DNA from: Paenimyroides baculatum
GTDB lineage: Bacteria; Bacteroidota; Bacteroidia; Flavobacteriales; Flavobacteriaceae
Direction of reading: 5' to 3'
Length of the DNA stretch: 64,000 nt
Assembly: GCF_008629655.1 (NCBI RefSeq)
Contig: NZ_VWSG01000009.1
Location: 1-64,000, forward strand
In this document: piece after piece, positions 54,581 to 63,831 of the stretch
Layout of the letters: each line of letters opens with the position of its first letter
Numbering within the stretch: the first letter of the stretch is position 1
Notes under the pieces: generated by a model
What the model was told of the DNA's origin: nothing
Database searches by the model: none
What the model saw: the letters and a program-made list of their open reading frames with translations, nothing else
Position numbers and translations under genes: made by a program

Positions 54581-55573
54581 TTATTCTTTATCTAATTTGT
54601 ATTTTGATAGATCCATTCCAAAAGTTAATCCTTTAACCTGAACTAGTTCTTCTAATTCTGTTAATGATTTCTTTCCGAAGTTTCTAAACTTCATTAAATC
54701 GTTTTTGTTATAAGAAACTAAATCGCCTAATGTATCAACTTCAGCCGCTTTTAAACAATTTAATGCTCTTACCGAAAGATCTAAATCTACCAATTTCGTT
54801 TTCAGAAGCTGTCTCATATGTAATGATTCTTCATCATATGATTCAGTTTGAGCAATTTCATCAGCCTCTAGAGTGATTCTTTCATCAGAGAATAACATAA
54901 AATGATGAATCAATGTTTTTGCTGCTTCTGTTAAAGCGTCTTTAGGATTAATAGATCCATCTGTTACAATATCAAAAACTAACTTTTCATAATCGGTTTT
55001 TTGTTCTACACGATAGTTTTCTATAGCATATTTAACATTTTTTACAGGTGTATAAATACTGTCTGTATAAATTGTTCCGAAAGGTGAGTTAGGTTTTCTA
55101 TTTTCTTCTGCTGGAACGTATCCTCTACCTTTTTCGATAGAAATTTCCATGTTAATGGTAATTTTACCGTCTAAGTTACAGATAACTAAATCAGGGTTCA
55201 ATACTTGAAAACCTGAAATATATTTTTGGAAATCGCCAGCTGTTAATTGATCTTTTCCTGTGAAGGAAATGCTTACAGATTCGTTATCTACATCCTCAAT
55301 CTGACGTTTGAAACGTACCTGTTTTAAGTTTAAGATAATTTCTGTTACATCCTCAACAACACCAGAAATAGTAGAAAACTCATGCTCAACACCTTCAATA
55401 CGTACCGAAGTTATTGCATATCCTTCTAATGATGACAGAAGTACTCTTCTTAGTGCATTACCAATGGTTAATCCATAGCCAGGTTCTAAAGGACGAAATT
55501 CGAATTTCCCTTTAAAATCTGTTGAATCAATCATGATAACTTTGTCGGGCTTTTGAAAATTAAATATTGCCAT
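54581..55573 (-). CDS. rpoA: DNA-directed RNA polymerase subunit alpha
   Basis: The 330-residue subunit has the N-terminal dimer/assembly domain ([40 protein letters not shown]) and the C-terminal domain ([24 protein letters not shown] start at about 255, ending [16 protein letters not shown]) that contacts UP elements and activators. Length is standard. It follows rpsD by 25 bases. Confidence 0.98.
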   Translation of the reverse strand: MAIFNFQKPDKVIMIDSTDFKGKFEFRPLEPGYGLTIGNALRRVLLSSLEGYAITSVRIEGVEHEFSTISGVVEDVTEIILNLKQVRFKRQIEDVDNESVSISFTGKDQLTAGDFQKYISGFQVLNPDLVICNLDGKITINMEISIEKGRGYVPAEENRKPNSPFGTIYTDSIYTPVKNVKYAIENYRVEQKTDYEKLVFDIVTDGSINPKDALTEAAKTLIHHFMLFSDERITLEADEIAQTESYDEESLHMRQLLKTKLVDLDLSVRALNCLKAAEVDTLGDLVSYNKNDLMKFRNFGKKSLTELEELVQVKGLTFGMDLSKYKLDKE

Positions 55574-55598
55574 GTGTGTTTCGACTGAATGTCAATTA

Positions 55599-56204
55599 TT
55601 ATTTGTTGTACAACTCTACGATTAACTGTTCTTTGATGTTTTCTGGAACTTGAAGTCTAGCAGGAATACTTACATAAGTACCTTCTTTAGTTTCGTTATT
55701 CCAAGTAATCCATTCGTAAACAGCGCTAGAATTAGATAATGAACGTTCGATAGCATCTAATGATTTAGATTTTTCACGAACTGCTACTTTATCACCAGCT
55801 TTTAATTGGTATGAAGGAATGTTTACTAATTCACCGTTAACGGTTACGTGTCTGTGAGAAACGATTTGACGAGCTGCACGACGAGAAGGAGCGATACCCA
55901 TTCTGTATACAACATTATCTAAACGTGATTCACATAACTGAATTAAAACATCACCTGTAACACCTTTAGATGCAGATGCTTTTTTAAACATGTTACGGAA
56001 TTGTTTTTCTAAAACACCGTAAATATATTTAGCTTTTTGCTTTTCCATTAACTGGATAGCGTATTCAGATTTTTTACCTCTTTTCTTAGCTAAACCATGT
56101 TGCCCTGGAGGGTAATTTCTTTTTTCGAATGCTCTGTCATCTCCGAAGATTGCTTCTCCGAATTTACGAGCGATTTTAGTTTGTGGACCAGTATATCTTG
56201 CCAT
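55599..56204 (-). CDS. rpsD: 30S ribosomal protein S4
   Basis: The 201-residue primary rRNA-binding protein begins [20 protein letters not shown] and has the S4 RNA-binding domain ([40 protein letters not shown]). S4 is a translational autoregulator in other bacteria. Here the gene has the one large hairpin-bearing gap (89 bases) on its upstream side in the operon, so the same idea is worth testing. Confidence 0.98.
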   Translation of the reverse strand: MARYTGPQTKIARKFGEAIFGDDRAFEKRNYPPGQHGLAKKRGKKSEYAIQLMEKQKAKYIYGVLEKQFRNMFKKASASKGVTGDVLIQLCESRLDNVVYRMGIAPSRRAARQIVSHRHVTVNGELVNIPSYQLKAGDKVAVREKSKSLDAIERSLSNSSAVYEWITWNNETKEGTYVSIPARLQVPENIKEQLIVELYNK

Positions 56205-56275
56205 TTTAAAAAAATAAAAAAGGTAGGGATTATGAATTCAGGTCTCATCCTCCGATAATCGTTCTCCTACCTTAG
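56205..56275 (-). promoter_or_regulatory. Candidate rpsD leader: branched hairpin followed by T-run
   Basis: Transcribed on the minus strand, AAGGTAGG (56273-56266) pairs with CCTACCTT (56227-56220). Inside, after a 5-base bulge AGAAC, GATTAT (56260-56255) pairs with ATAATC (56233-56228). The 21-base loop contains AGG...CCT. A TTTTTATTTTTTT run follows directly and the rpsD ATG is at 56204. It looks like an attenuator or autoregulatory site; binding by S4 is inference. Confidence 0.65.
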
Positions 56276-56293
56276 GTTATACTATAATATAAA

Positions 56294-56677
56294 TTAAACT
56301 CTTCTTCTTTTTGGAGGACGACATCCATTGTGAGGAATTGGAGTGATATCGATGATTTCTGTAACTTCGATTCCACTATTATGGATAGAACGAATTGCAG
56401 ATTCTCTACCATTTCCTGGTCCTTTAACGTAAACTTTCACTTTTTTAAGTCCAGCTTCTAACGCTACTTTACCACAATCTTCTGCTGCCATCTGTGCTGC
56501 ATAAGGAGTGTTCTTTTTAGAACCACGGAATCCCATTTTACCAGCTGACGACCAAGAAATAACTTCACCTTTTTTATTAGTTAACGAAATGATGATATTG
56601 TTAAATGTTGCGCTGATGTGAGCCTCTCCAGTAGATTCAACTATAACTTTACGCTTTTTTGTATTTGCTTTAGCCAT
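56294..56677 (-). CDS. rpsK: 30S ribosomal protein S11
   Basis: The 127-residue platform protein shows [60 protein letters not shown] and the ending [13 protein letters not shown]. Normal length. It follows rpsM by 8 bases. Confidence 0.98.
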   Translation of the reverse strand: MAKANTKKRKVIVESTGEAHISATFNNIIISLTNKKGEVISWSSAGKMGFRGSKKNTPYAAQMAAEDCGKVALEAGLKKVKVYVKGPGNGRESAIRSIHNSGIEVTEIIDITPIPHNGCRPPKRRRV

Positions 56678-56685
56678 ACTACTTA

Positions 56686-57060
56686 TTATTTAGTTGCTTT
56701 TTTCTTGTTAGCAACAGTTTTTCTTTTACCTTTTCTTGTTCTAGAGTTGTTTTTAGTTCTTTGTCCTCTTAATGGAAGACCAGCTCTATGACGGATTCCG
56801 CGTTGACATCCGATATCCATTAAACGTTTAATGTTTAAAGATACTTCTGAACGTAGTTCACCTTCAATTTTGTAACTAGACATAGCTTCACGAATAGCAC
56901 CGATTTCGTCATCGTTCCATTCTGAAACTTTTTTGTCTTCGTTAACGTTAGCTGTTGCCAACACCTCTTTTGCTCTACTTGAACCTACACCAAAAATGTA
57001 AGTTAAAGCAATAATTCCTCTTTTATTTTTAGGTATATCTACCCCTGCTATTCTTGCCAT
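56686..57060 (-). CDS. rpsM: 30S ribosomal protein S13
   Basis: The 124-residue head protein begins [20 protein letters not shown] and carries [20 protein letters not shown] plus a basic tail. Starts 2 bases after rpmJ. Confidence 0.98.
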   Translation of the reverse strand: MARIAGVDIPKNKRGIIALTYIFGVGSSRAKEVLATANVNEDKKVSEWNDDEIGAIREAMSSYKIEGELRSEVSLNIKRLMDIGCQRGIRHRAGLPLRGQRTKNNSRTRKGKRKTVANKKKATK

Positions 57061-57062
57061 AT

Positions 57063-57179
57063 TTATCCTTGTCTTTGTTTAAATCTAGGATTCTTTTTGT
57101 TTATAACGTATAATCTTCCTTTTCTACGTACAATAATGCATTCCGCACTTCTTTTTTTAACTGATGCTCTTACTTTCAT
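57063..57179 (-). CDS. rpmJ: 50S ribosomal protein L36
   Basis: A 38-residue ORF, found by reading between infA and rpsM: it begins [14 protein letters not shown] and ends [10 protein letters not shown]. It keeps the L36 core ([10 protein letters not shown]) but has only one cysteine and lacks the final His-type zinc ligand, so it is a zinc-free (C-minus) version. Spacing to rpsM is 2 bases. Confidence 0.97.
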
Positions 57180-57190
57180 TTTAACAGCCT

Positions 57191-57406
57191 TTAATATCTA
57201 TAAGTAATTCTTGCTTTAGACAAATCATAAGGGCTCATTTCTAACTTCACTTTATCACCAGGTAATAATTTGATGTAATGCATACGCATTTTTCCAGAAA
57301 TATGAGCAATTACAATATGTCCGTTCTCTAATTCTACACGGAACATTGCATTTGATAATGCTTCAATGATTGCTCCGTCTTGTTCTATTGCTGATTGTTT
57401 TGCCAT
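57191..57406 (-). CDS. infA: Translation initiation factor IF-1
   Basis: The 71-residue OB-fold protein has [20 protein letters not shown] and [20 protein letters not shown] followed by [12 protein letters not shown]. It binds the 30S A site. It lies 3 bases after secY in the expected secY-infA-rpmJ order. Confidence 0.98.
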   Translation of the reverse strand: MAKQSAIEQDGAIIEALSNAMFRVELENGHIVIAHISGKMRMHYIKLLPGDKVKLEMSPYDLSKARITYRY

Positions 57407-57409
57407 ATA

Positions 57410-58756
57410 TTAAGCAATTGCTTTTCTATTTTTTCCACTCTTCATTAATCCGTCGTACTGCTTGTTTAATAAATAAGCATTAATTTGCTGTATTGTATCA
57501 ATAGCAACACTTACTAAGATTAATAAAGATGTTCCACCATAAAACATTGCCCAACCTTGTTGAATTCCCATTAATGACACGGCGATTGCAGGTAAAACTG
57601 CGATCACAGCAAGGAATAACGAACCTGGAAATGTGATTAACGACATTACGCGATCTAAGAAGTTTGCGGTTTCTTGACCCGGTTTAATACCAGGTATAAA
57701 GCCACCACTGCGCTTTAAATCATCGGCCATTTTATTAGTAGGTACCGTAATTGCGGTGTAAAAGTACGAAAAAATTATGATTAACAAAGCAAAAACTAAA
57801 TTATACTCTAAACCAAAGATGTTGCTGAACATTGTGGTCACAGTTTGTGCACTGTCTGAAGAGGATAACCCAGCAATTACTGGTGGTATAAACATAATTG
57901 CCTGTGCAAAGATAATTGGCATAACACCTGAAGCATTAAGCTTTAAAGGAATCCACTGACGGTTTCCTGATACAGATGCAGCGTCGTATTCACCAGCAAC
58001 ACTTCTACGAGCGTATTGTACTGCGATTTTACGAACTGCCATTGTTAAAAATATACAAGCTATGATTATTAATAACCAGATGATAACTTCTATTACAATC
58101 ATCATTGGACCACCGTTACCTGCTACCATACGAGACTGAGTCTCTTGCATGAAAGCCATTGGTAATTTAGCGATGATACCAACCATAATTAATAATGAAA
58201 TACCGTTTCCAATACCTTTATCAGTAATCTTTTCACCTAACCACATTGCGAAAACCGTTCCTGTAGTTAAGATTAATACCGACGAAAATAAGAAAGAGAA
58301 AGAATCAAATCCTAATAAAAATGCATCAGGTGGTAATTGTTTATACAAGTTGTAGATATAACCCGGTCCTTGAACTAAGGTAATACCAATGGTTAACCAT
58401 CTTGTAATTTGGTTCATTTTCTTTCTACCACTTTCACCATCGTTTTGAAGTTTCTGTAAGTAAGGTACAGCTATACCCATTAACTGAACTACAATTGACG
58501 CAGAGATATACGGCATTATACCCAATGCAAAAATAGAAGCCTGCGAAAACGCACCTCCTGTAAAAACATTGATAAGCCACCCTATCCCCTGATCAGTTTG
58601 ATCTGATAAAGCATGTAATTTAGTAGCATCAATACCTGGTAAGGTTACTTGTGCACCAAAACGATACACAAGCAACATACCTAAAGTTATTAAGATTTTA
58701 TTCTTAAGTTCTTCGATATTCCAAATATTGGCTAAAGTTTCAAAAAACTTCTTCAT
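57410..58756 (-). CDS. secY: Preprotein translocase subunit SecY
   Basis: The 448-residue inner-membrane protein forms the translocation channel. Ten helices are visible, with the family signature near the start (LGMLLVYRFGAQVTLPGID, IFALGIMPYISASIVVQLM), the plug-adjacent VQGPGYIYNLY, and the cytosolic loop KPGQETANFLDRVM. It follows rplO by 14 bases. Confidence 0.97.
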   Translation of the reverse strand: MKKFFETLANIWNIEELKNKILITLGMLLVYRFGAQVTLPGIDATKLHALSDQTDQGIGWLINVFTGGAFSQASIFALGIMPYISASIVVQLMGIAVPYLQKLQNDGESGRKKMNQITRWLTIGITLVQGPGYIYNLYKQLPPDAFLLGFDSFSFLFSSVLILTTGTVFAMWLGEKITDKGIGNGISLLIMVGIIAKLPMAFMQETQSRMVAGNGGPMMIVIEVIIWLLIIIACIFLTMAVRKIAVQYARRSVAGEYDAASVSGNRQWIPLKLNASGVMPIIFAQAIMFIPPVIAGLSSSDSAQTVTTMFSNIFGLEYNLVFALLIIIFSYFYTAITVPTNKMADDLKRSGGFIPGIKPGQETANFLDRVMSLITFPGSLFLAVIAVLPAIAVSLMGIQQGWAMFYGGTSLLILVSVAIDTIQQINAYLLNKQYDGLMKSGKNRKAIA

Positions 58757-58770
58757 AAGTAGTTAAAGAT

Positions 58771-59223
58771 TTATAAAGATACAACCTCACCACCAGCTGC
58801 TTCAATAGCGGCTTTTGCTGTTGCTGTAAATTTATGAGCAGTTACTGTTAATTTCGCCTTAAGCTCTCCTCTACCCAAAATCTTAACTAAGCTATTTTTA
58901 GAAACTATTCTATTTTCAACTAATGCATTAAAATCAATTGCATTAGTAATTGTTCCGTTATCAACTAAAGTTTGCAAAGTATCTAAATTAATACCTACAT
59001 ACTCTACTCTATTGATGTTTTTAAAACCAAATTTAGGAACACGTCTCTGTAAAGGCATCTGTCCACCTTCAAAACCAATTTTCTTAGAATAACCAGAACG
59101 AGATTTAGCTCCTTTGTGACCACGTGCAGACGTACCACCTTTACCAGAACCTTCACCACGACCTACTCTTTTGTTTTGATTATGTACAGAACCGTTTGCC
59201 GGTTGTAAATTACTTAAATTCAT
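58771..59223 (-). CDS. rplO: 50S ribosomal protein L15
   Basis: The 150-residue protein begins MNLSNLQPANGSVHNQNKRV with GRGEGSGKGGTSARGHKGAK and GQMPLQRRVPKFGF, and ends in the AAIEAAGGEVV strand. Normal length. Confidence 0.97.
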   Translation of the reverse strand: MNLSNLQPANGSVHNQNKRVGRGEGSGKGGTSARGHKGAKSRSGYSKKIGFEGGQMPLQRRVPKFGFKNINRVEYVGINLDTLQTLVDNGTITNAIDFNALVENRIVSKNSLVKILGRGELKAKLTVTAHKFTATAKAAIEAAGGEVVSL

Positions 59224-59236
59224 AATTCAATTTAAA

Positions 59237-59419
59237 TTAGTTAATTTCTTCTACAGAAACTAAATGTTGAACTTTCTTTACCATTCCTACAATAGTTGGT
59301 GTATTATCATGCTCAACAACTTGTCCTAATTTATGTAAACCTAAAGCTTCTAACGTTCTTTTTTGGTTTTCAGGACAATTGATTTTGCTTCTAACTTGTT
59401 TTACTTTAATTTTTGACAT
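59237..59419 (-). CDS. rpmD: 50S ribosomal protein L30
   Basis: The 60-residue protein starts at ATG 59419 (MSKIKVKQVRSKINCPENQK); a TTG three codons upstream is unlikely. It keeps LGLHKLGQVVEHDNTPTIVG. It lies 11 bases after rpsE. Confidence 0.96.
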   Translation of the reverse strand: MSKIKVKQVRSKINCPENQKRTLEALGLHKLGQVVEHDNTPTIVGMVKKVQHLVSVEEIN

Positions 59420-59430
59420 ACTACTCAAAA

Positions 59431-59955
59431 TTAAGATTTAAATACTTTCTCTAAAGAAATTCCTCTTTGTTTTGCAATAGTAGCAGCACTTCTCATGTTT
59501 AATAAAGCATCGAAAGTTGCTTTAACAACGTTATGAGGGTTAGAAGAACCTTGAGATTTTGATAATACATTGTGGATACCTACAGCCTCTAAAACTGCAC
59601 GTACGTTACCACCCGCAATAACTCCGGTACCTACTGATGCTGGCAATAAAAATACGCGCGCACCACCAAATTTACCTTTTTGTTCATGAGGAATAGTTGT
59701 TCCTTGTAATGGAATACGAACTAAGCTTTTCTTAGCATCTTCAACCGCTTTAGCAATTGCTTCAGATACGTCTTTAGATTTTCCTAAACCATGACCCACT
59801 ACACCGTTTTCGTCACCAACTACAACTACAGCAGAAAAACCAAATGCTCTACCACCCTTAGTTACTTTAGTAACACGATTAACTGAAACCAAACGATCTT
59901 TTAAATCAAGACCGGCTGGTTTTACATATTCTACGTTTTTATAACTTTGATACAT
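59431..59955 (-). CDS. rpsE: 30S ribosomal protein S5
   Basis: The 174-residue protein has the S5 N-terminal RNA-binding domain ([40 protein letters not shown]) and the C-terminal part ([38 protein letters not shown]). Normal length and order. Confidence 0.98.
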   Translation of the reverse strand: MYQSYKNVEYVKPAGLDLKDRLVSVNRVTKVTKGGRAFGFSAVVVVGDENGVVGHGLGKSKDVSEAIAKAVEDAKKSLVRIPLQGTTIPHEQKGKFGGARVFLLPASVGTGVIAGGNVRAVLEAVGIHNVLSKSQGSSNPHNVVKATFDALLNMRSAATIAKQRGISLEKVFKS

Positions 59956-59967
59956 AACTAACTACAA

Positions 59968-60318
59968 TTAGAATTTTAATCCAGCTTCTCTTGCGCCTTC
60001 TGCTAATGATTTAACACGACCGTGGTATAAGTTACCACCTCTGTCAAAAGAGATAGTTTCTACGCCAGCTTTCAAAGCCTTCTCTGCAATTAGTTTACCA
60101 ACTGATGCAGCAGTTTCAATTTTAGTTCCTTTAGTTACACCAGCTTCTCTTGAAGATGCCGCAGCTAAAGTTACACCGTTCACATCGTCTATGATTTGCG
60201 CATAGATTTCTTTATTGCTTCTAAATACAGATAAACGTGGTGTAGCAGCAGTACCGCTAATCGTTTTTCTAATTCTGTATTGAATTCTTTGTCTTCTTTC
60301 AGATTTGTTTAATGACAT
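59968..60318 (-). CDS. rplR: 50S ribosomal protein L18
   Basis: The 116-residue 5S-rRNA-binding protein shows [20 protein letters not shown] and [20 protein letters not shown] with the ending AREAGLKF. It lies 11 bases after rplF. Confidence 0.97.
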   Translation of the reverse strand: MSLNKSERRQRIQYRIRKTISGTAATPRLSVFRSNKEIYAQIIDDVNGVTLAAASSREAGVTKGTKIETAASVGKLIAEKALKAGVETISFDRGGNLYHGRVKSLAEGAREAGLKF

Positions 60319-60329
60319 GATCTTAATTT

Positions 60330-60872
60330 TTAAGCTGATTTACCTGCTTTTCTTCTTAATACTTCACCAACAAACTTGATACCTTTACCTTTGTAAGGTT
60401 CTGGCTTACGGAAAGAACGAATCTTTGCTGCTACCTGACCAACCAATTGTTTGTCTGCCGATGATAATTTAACGATAGGGTTTTTACCTTTTTCAGAAAC
60501 TGTTTCAACTTTTACTTCGTCAGTAATATTTAAAACAATGTTGTGAGAGTAACCTAAAGCTAAATCAAGTTTTTGTCCTTGATTTGATGCACGGTATCCA
60601 ACACCAACTAATTCTAATTCTTTAGTAAACCCTTCAGATACACCAACAATCATGTTGCTGATTAAACTTCTGTATAAACCGTGTTTTGCTCTTTCATCTT
60701 TTAAATCAGATGAACGCTCAACGATTACTTGTCCGTCTTCTACTTTCACAGTAACTGTATCAAAAGCCTGTGAAAGCTCTCCTAATTTTCCTTTTACTAC
60801 AACAACAGCATCTTTAACTTCTACAGTTACACCAGCTGGTATTGTGATTGGACTTTTACCTATTCTTGACAT
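60330..60872 (-). CDS. rplF: 50S ribosomal protein L6
   Basis: The 180-residue protein begins [20 protein letters not shown]; the second domain has [20 protein letters not shown] with the closing [11 protein letters not shown]. Normal length. Confidence 0.98.
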   Translation of the reverse strand: MSRIGKSPITIPAGVTVEVKDAVVVVKGKLGELSQAFDTVTVKVEDGQVIVERSSDLKDERAKHGLYRSLISNMIVGVSEGFTKELELVGVGYRASNQGQKLDLALGYSHNIVLNITDEVKVETVSEKGKNPIVKLSSADKQLVGQVAAKIRSFRKPEPYKGKGIKFVGEVLRRKAGKSA

Positions 60873-60889
60873 TTCGCTAGTCTATTTTA

Positions 60890-61288
60890 TTAGTATACGT
60901 AACAAACTACTTCACCACCAACATTTAGCTGTTTAGCTTTTTTACCTGTCATTAAACCTTTAGATGTTGACACAATTGCAATACCTAAACCGTTTAAGAT
61001 ACGTGGTAAATCTGCAGATGATGCATATTTACGTAAACCTGGTTTACTAATTCTTTGGATATCTTTGATAACAGACTCTTTCGTGTCTTTATCATATTTT
61101 AAAGCTATTTTGATAGATCCTTGCACAGAAGAATCATCGAATTTATAGCTTAAAATATATCCTTGTTCGAATAAAATTTTTGTGATTTCCTTTTTGAAGT
61201 TTGATGCTGGGATCTCTACAACTTTGTGGTTTGCACGAGAAGCATTTCTAACTCTTGTTAAAAAATCTGCGATAGGATCTGTATACAT
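60890..61288 (-). CDS. rpsH: 30S ribosomal protein S8
   Basis: The 132-residue protein begins MYTDPIADFLTRVRNASRAN at ATG 61288; an in-frame ATG 12 codons upstream lies inside the leader hairpin region and is unlikely. The C-terminal signature GLGIAIVSTSKGLMTGKKAK is present. S8 is the spc-operon autoregulator in E. coli. Here the gene is preceded by a 104-base gap with a promoter and a 10-bp hairpin. Confidence 0.97.
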   Translation of the reverse strand: MYTDPIADFLTRVRNASRANHKVVEIPASNFKKEITKILFEQGYILSYKFDDSSVQGSIKIALKYDKDTKESVIKDIQRISKPGLRKYASSADLPRILNGLGIAIVSTSKGLMTGKKAKQLNVGGEVVCYVY

Positions 61289-61312
61289 ATGTATAAAATT
61301 GCGATTATGGTT

Positions 61313-61336
61313 TTCAGGAAACACACGTTTCCTGAA
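61313..61336 (-). promoter_or_regulatory. 10-bp leader hairpin before rpsH
   Basis: On the minus strand TTCAGGAAAC-GTGT-GTTTCCTGAA forms a perfect 10-bp stem with a 4-base loop, 24 bases before the rpsH start. No T-run follows, so it is not a terminator. It may bind a regulatory protein or stabilise the mRNA start. Confidence 0.7.
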
Positions 61337-61368
61337 CCTTTAATCAATTAAAATTATTTTTTAGTTGG

Positions 61369-61399
61369 CAAAAGTACAAACTTTTTGCGAGATTACCAA
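61369..61399 (-). promoter_or_regulatory. Internal promoter before rpsH
   Basis: On the minus strand TTG (61399-61397), 20 bases, TACTTTTG (61376-61369) fits the Bacteroidota TTG/TAnnTTTG promoter. It overlaps the end of rpsN and would give a leader of about 70 bases including the 10-bp hairpin. Confidence 0.65.
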
Positions 61400-61662
61400 C
61401 TTGCTTTTCTTACACCTGGGATTAACCCTTGATTAGCCATTTCACGGAATGTTACACGTGAAAGACCAAACTGACGCATATAACCTCTTGGACGTCCTGT
61501 TAATTTACAACGGTTATGTAAACGTACAGGAGAAGCGTTTGCAGGCAACTTTTGTAATGCTTCATAATCTCCAGCTTCTTTTAAAGCCTTACGTTTTGCA
61601 GCATATTTAGCTACCAAAGCTTCTCTTTTCGCCTCACGGGCTTTCATTGATTCTTTAGCCAT
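61393..61662 (-). CDS. rpsN: 30S ribosomal protein S14
   Basis: The 89-residue protein has [20 protein letters not shown] and [20 protein letters not shown]. It is the zinc-independent (C-minus) S14 of normal length for that type. It overlaps nothing but is 1 base after rplE. Confidence 0.97.
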   Translation of the reverse strand: MAKESMKAREAKREALVAKYAAKRKALKEAGDYEALQKLPANASPVRLHNRCKLTGRPRGYMRQFGLSRVTFREMANQGLIPGVRKASW

Positions 61663-61663
61663 A

Positions 61664-62215
61664 CTAGTTCTTTTTAAAAGGTACTCCTAATTCTGCCAAT
61701 AATGATTTTGCTTCAGCATCTGTGTTAGCAGATGTTACAAAAGTAATATCAAAACCTGCAATTTTGTTAACTTTATCAATATCGATTTCAGGGAAAATAA
61801 TTTGCTCAACTACACCTAAATTGTAATTTCCTCTACCGTCAAATCCATTAGATTTAACACCAGCAAAATCACGTACACGTGGTAATGCAGAAGTAACTAA
61901 ACGGTCTAAGAATTCGTACATTCTTTCGCCACGTAAAGTAACTTTAGCACCAATTGGCATCCCTTTTCTTAATTTAAAAGAAGCAACGTCTTTTTTAGAA
62001 ATAGTAGATACTGCTTTTTGTCCTGTAATTTTTGTTAGTTCTTCAACAGCGTGATCAACTAATTTTTTATCAGAAACAGCAGCACCAACTCCACGGCTTA
62101 CAACTATTTTCTCAAGTTTAGGAACTTCCATTACGTTTTTGTAACCGAATTCTTCTTTTAAAGCAGAGACTACTCTGTCTTTATATTCTTGTTTAAGTCT
62201 TGGTATATAAGTCAT
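61664..62215 (-). CDS. rplE: 50S ribosomal protein L5
   Basis: The 183-residue 5S-binding protein shows [40 protein letters not shown] and [20 protein letters not shown]. Normal length. Confidence 0.98.
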   Translation of the reverse strand: MTYIPRLKQEYKDRVVSALKEEFGYKNVMEVPKLEKIVVSRGVGAAVSDKKLVDHAVEELTKITGQKAVSTISKKDVASFKLRKGMPIGAKVTLRGERMYEFLDRLVTSALPRVRDFAGVKSNGFDGRGNYNLGVVEQIIFPEIDIDKVNKIAGFDITFVTSANTDAEAKSLLAELGVPFKKN

Positions 62216-62217
62216 GA

Positions 62218-62535
62218 CTATAATGCTTGATTAGATTTTTTAGAAACGCGTACTTTCTTATCTCCTTCTACTTTGTAAGCCACTTTAGTAACACTATTTG
62301 TTTTAGTATCGATTAAAGCGATGTTAGAAATATGAATTGCAGCTTCTTTTTTTACTATACCACCTTGAGGGTTTGTAGCACTTGGCTTAACATGTTTAGA
62401 AACCATGTTTACACCTTCAACGATAGCTTTGTTTTTTTCGCGGAAAACGCGTAAAACTTTTCCTTCAGATCCTTTGTGATCTCCAGCAATAACGCGAACG
62501 TTATCTCCTGATTTAATTTTTAGCTTTGTCATCAT
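62218..62535 (-). CDS. rplX: 50S ribosomal protein L24
   Basis: The 105-residue protein begins [20 protein letters not shown] (the second Met at 62532 is equally likely) with the KOW motif [14 protein letters not shown] and [20 protein letters not shown]. It lies 9 bases after rplN. Confidence 0.97.
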   Translation of the reverse strand: MMTKLKIKSGDNVRVIAGDHKGSEGKVLRVFREKNKAIVEGVNMVSKHVKPSATNPQGGIVKKEAAIHISNIALIDTKTNSVTKVAYKVEGDKKVRVSKKSNQAL

Positions 62536-62544
62536 TTGAAAGAA

Positions 62545-62913
62545 TTAAAGCACTTCAGGTGCTAATGATACAATTTTCATGAATTGTTTTTCACGAAGTT
62601 CTCTTGCTACAGGACCAAAAACGCGAGTTCCTCTCATTTCACCTGCCGCATTTAATAACACACATGCGTTGTCATCAAAACGGATATAAGATCCATCAGC
62701 TCTTCTCACTTCTTTTTTGGTACGTACAACAACTGCAGTTGATACAGCACCTTTTTTAACGTTACCGTTAGGTGTTGCGTCTTTGATAGACACTACAATT
62801 TTATCTCCAACAGAGGCATAACGACGTTTCGTTCCTCCTAAAACACGGATCGTCAAAACTTCTTTTGCGCCTGTGTTATCTGCTACTTTTAATCTAGATT
62901 CCTGTTGTACCAT
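62545..62913 (-). CDS. rplN: 50S ribosomal protein L14
   Basis: The 122-residue protein begins [20 protein letters not shown] and has [20 protein letters not shown] and [20 protein letters not shown]. It lies 2 bases after rpsQ. Confidence 0.98.
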
Positions 62914-62915
62914 AA

Positions 62916-63173
62916 TTACTTAGCTCTTTCAATGATTTCAACTAATCTCCAACATTTGTTTTTAGATAATGGACGTGTTTCCATGATTCTAACTTTGTCA
63001 CCAATGTTACAGTCGTTCAATTCGTCGTGTGCAACATATTTCTTTGTCTTTAACACGAACTTTCCGTATAATGGGTGTTTTACTTTACTTGTTTCAGACA
63101 CAACAATAGATTTAACCATTTTGTTGCTTGTAACTACACCGATTCTTTCTTTTCTTAAATTTCTTTTTTCCAT
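62916..63173 (-). CDS. rpsQ: 30S ribosomal protein S17
   Basis: The 85-residue OB-fold protein has [40 protein letters not shown] and [20 protein letters not shown]. Normal length. Confidence 0.98.
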   Translation of the reverse strand: MEKRNLRKERIGVVTSNKMVKSIVVSETSKVKHPLYGKFVLKTKKYVAHDELNDCNIGDKVRIMETRPLSKNKCWRLVEIIERAK

Positions 63174-63190
63174 CTTTCAGCAGAATACAA

Positions 63191-63382
63191 TTATTGTAAG
63201 TCTTTTTTGCTAATCTCAGTATTCACTCTTGCGATAGCTCTTCTTACAGTTCTTAATTGCAAAGGGTTAGCAATAGGCGAAATAGCATGAGCATGTTTTA
63301 ACTCAGCGTATTGGTTTGTTAATTCACCAAGTTTTGCTTGTAACTCAGCTACAGATAGATTATTTATTTCTTGTTTCTTCAT
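63191..63382 (-). CDS. rpmC: 50S ribosomal protein L29
   Basis: The 63-residue two-helix protein shows NLSVAELQAKLGELTNQYAE and PLQLRTVRRAIARVNTEISK. It lies 12 bases after rplP. Confidence 0.97.
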   Translation of the reverse strand: MKKQEINNLSVAELQAKLGELTNQYAELKHAHAISPIANPLQLRTVRRAIARVNTEISKKDLQ

Positions 63383-63394
63383 AATGATCTAAAA

Positions 63395-63814
63395 TTAAGC
63401 TTCGAAATCTCTAGCAATGATAAACTTGGTTTTTACTGGAAGTTTTTGAGCAGCTAAACGTAATGCTTCTTTTGCAACTGCTAAAGGCACACCACCTACT
63501 TCAAACATTATTCTTCCTGGCTTAACAACTGCAGCCCAATACTCAACTGCACCTTTACCTTTACCCATACGTACCTCTAAAGGTTTTTTAGTAATAGGTT
63601 TATCTGGGAAGATTTTAATCCATAATTGTCCTTCACGTTTCATGAAACGAGTTGCAGCGATACGTGCAGCTTCGATTTGACGAGAAGTAATGAACGAGTA
63701 ATCTAAAGATTTAATACCGAACATTCCGTTAGAAAGTTCGCTACCTCTTTGAGAAACTCCTTTCATTCTACCTTTCTGTACCTTACGGTACTTGGTTCTT
63801 TTAGGCTGTAACAT
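63395..63814 (-). CDS. rplP: 50S ribosomal protein L16
   Basis: The 139-residue protein begins [20 protein letters not shown] and has [40 protein letters not shown] and [17 protein letters not shown]. Normal length. Confidence 0.98.
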   Translation of the reverse strand: MLQPKRTKYRKVQKGRMKGVSQRGSELSNGMFGIKSLDYSFITSRQIEAARIAATRFMKREGQLWIKIFPDKPITKKPLEVRMGKGKGAVEYWAAVVKPGRIMFEVGGVPLAVAKEALRLAAQKLPVKTKFIIARDFEA

Positions 63815-63831
63815 TTTTCGTTAGTTTTAAA

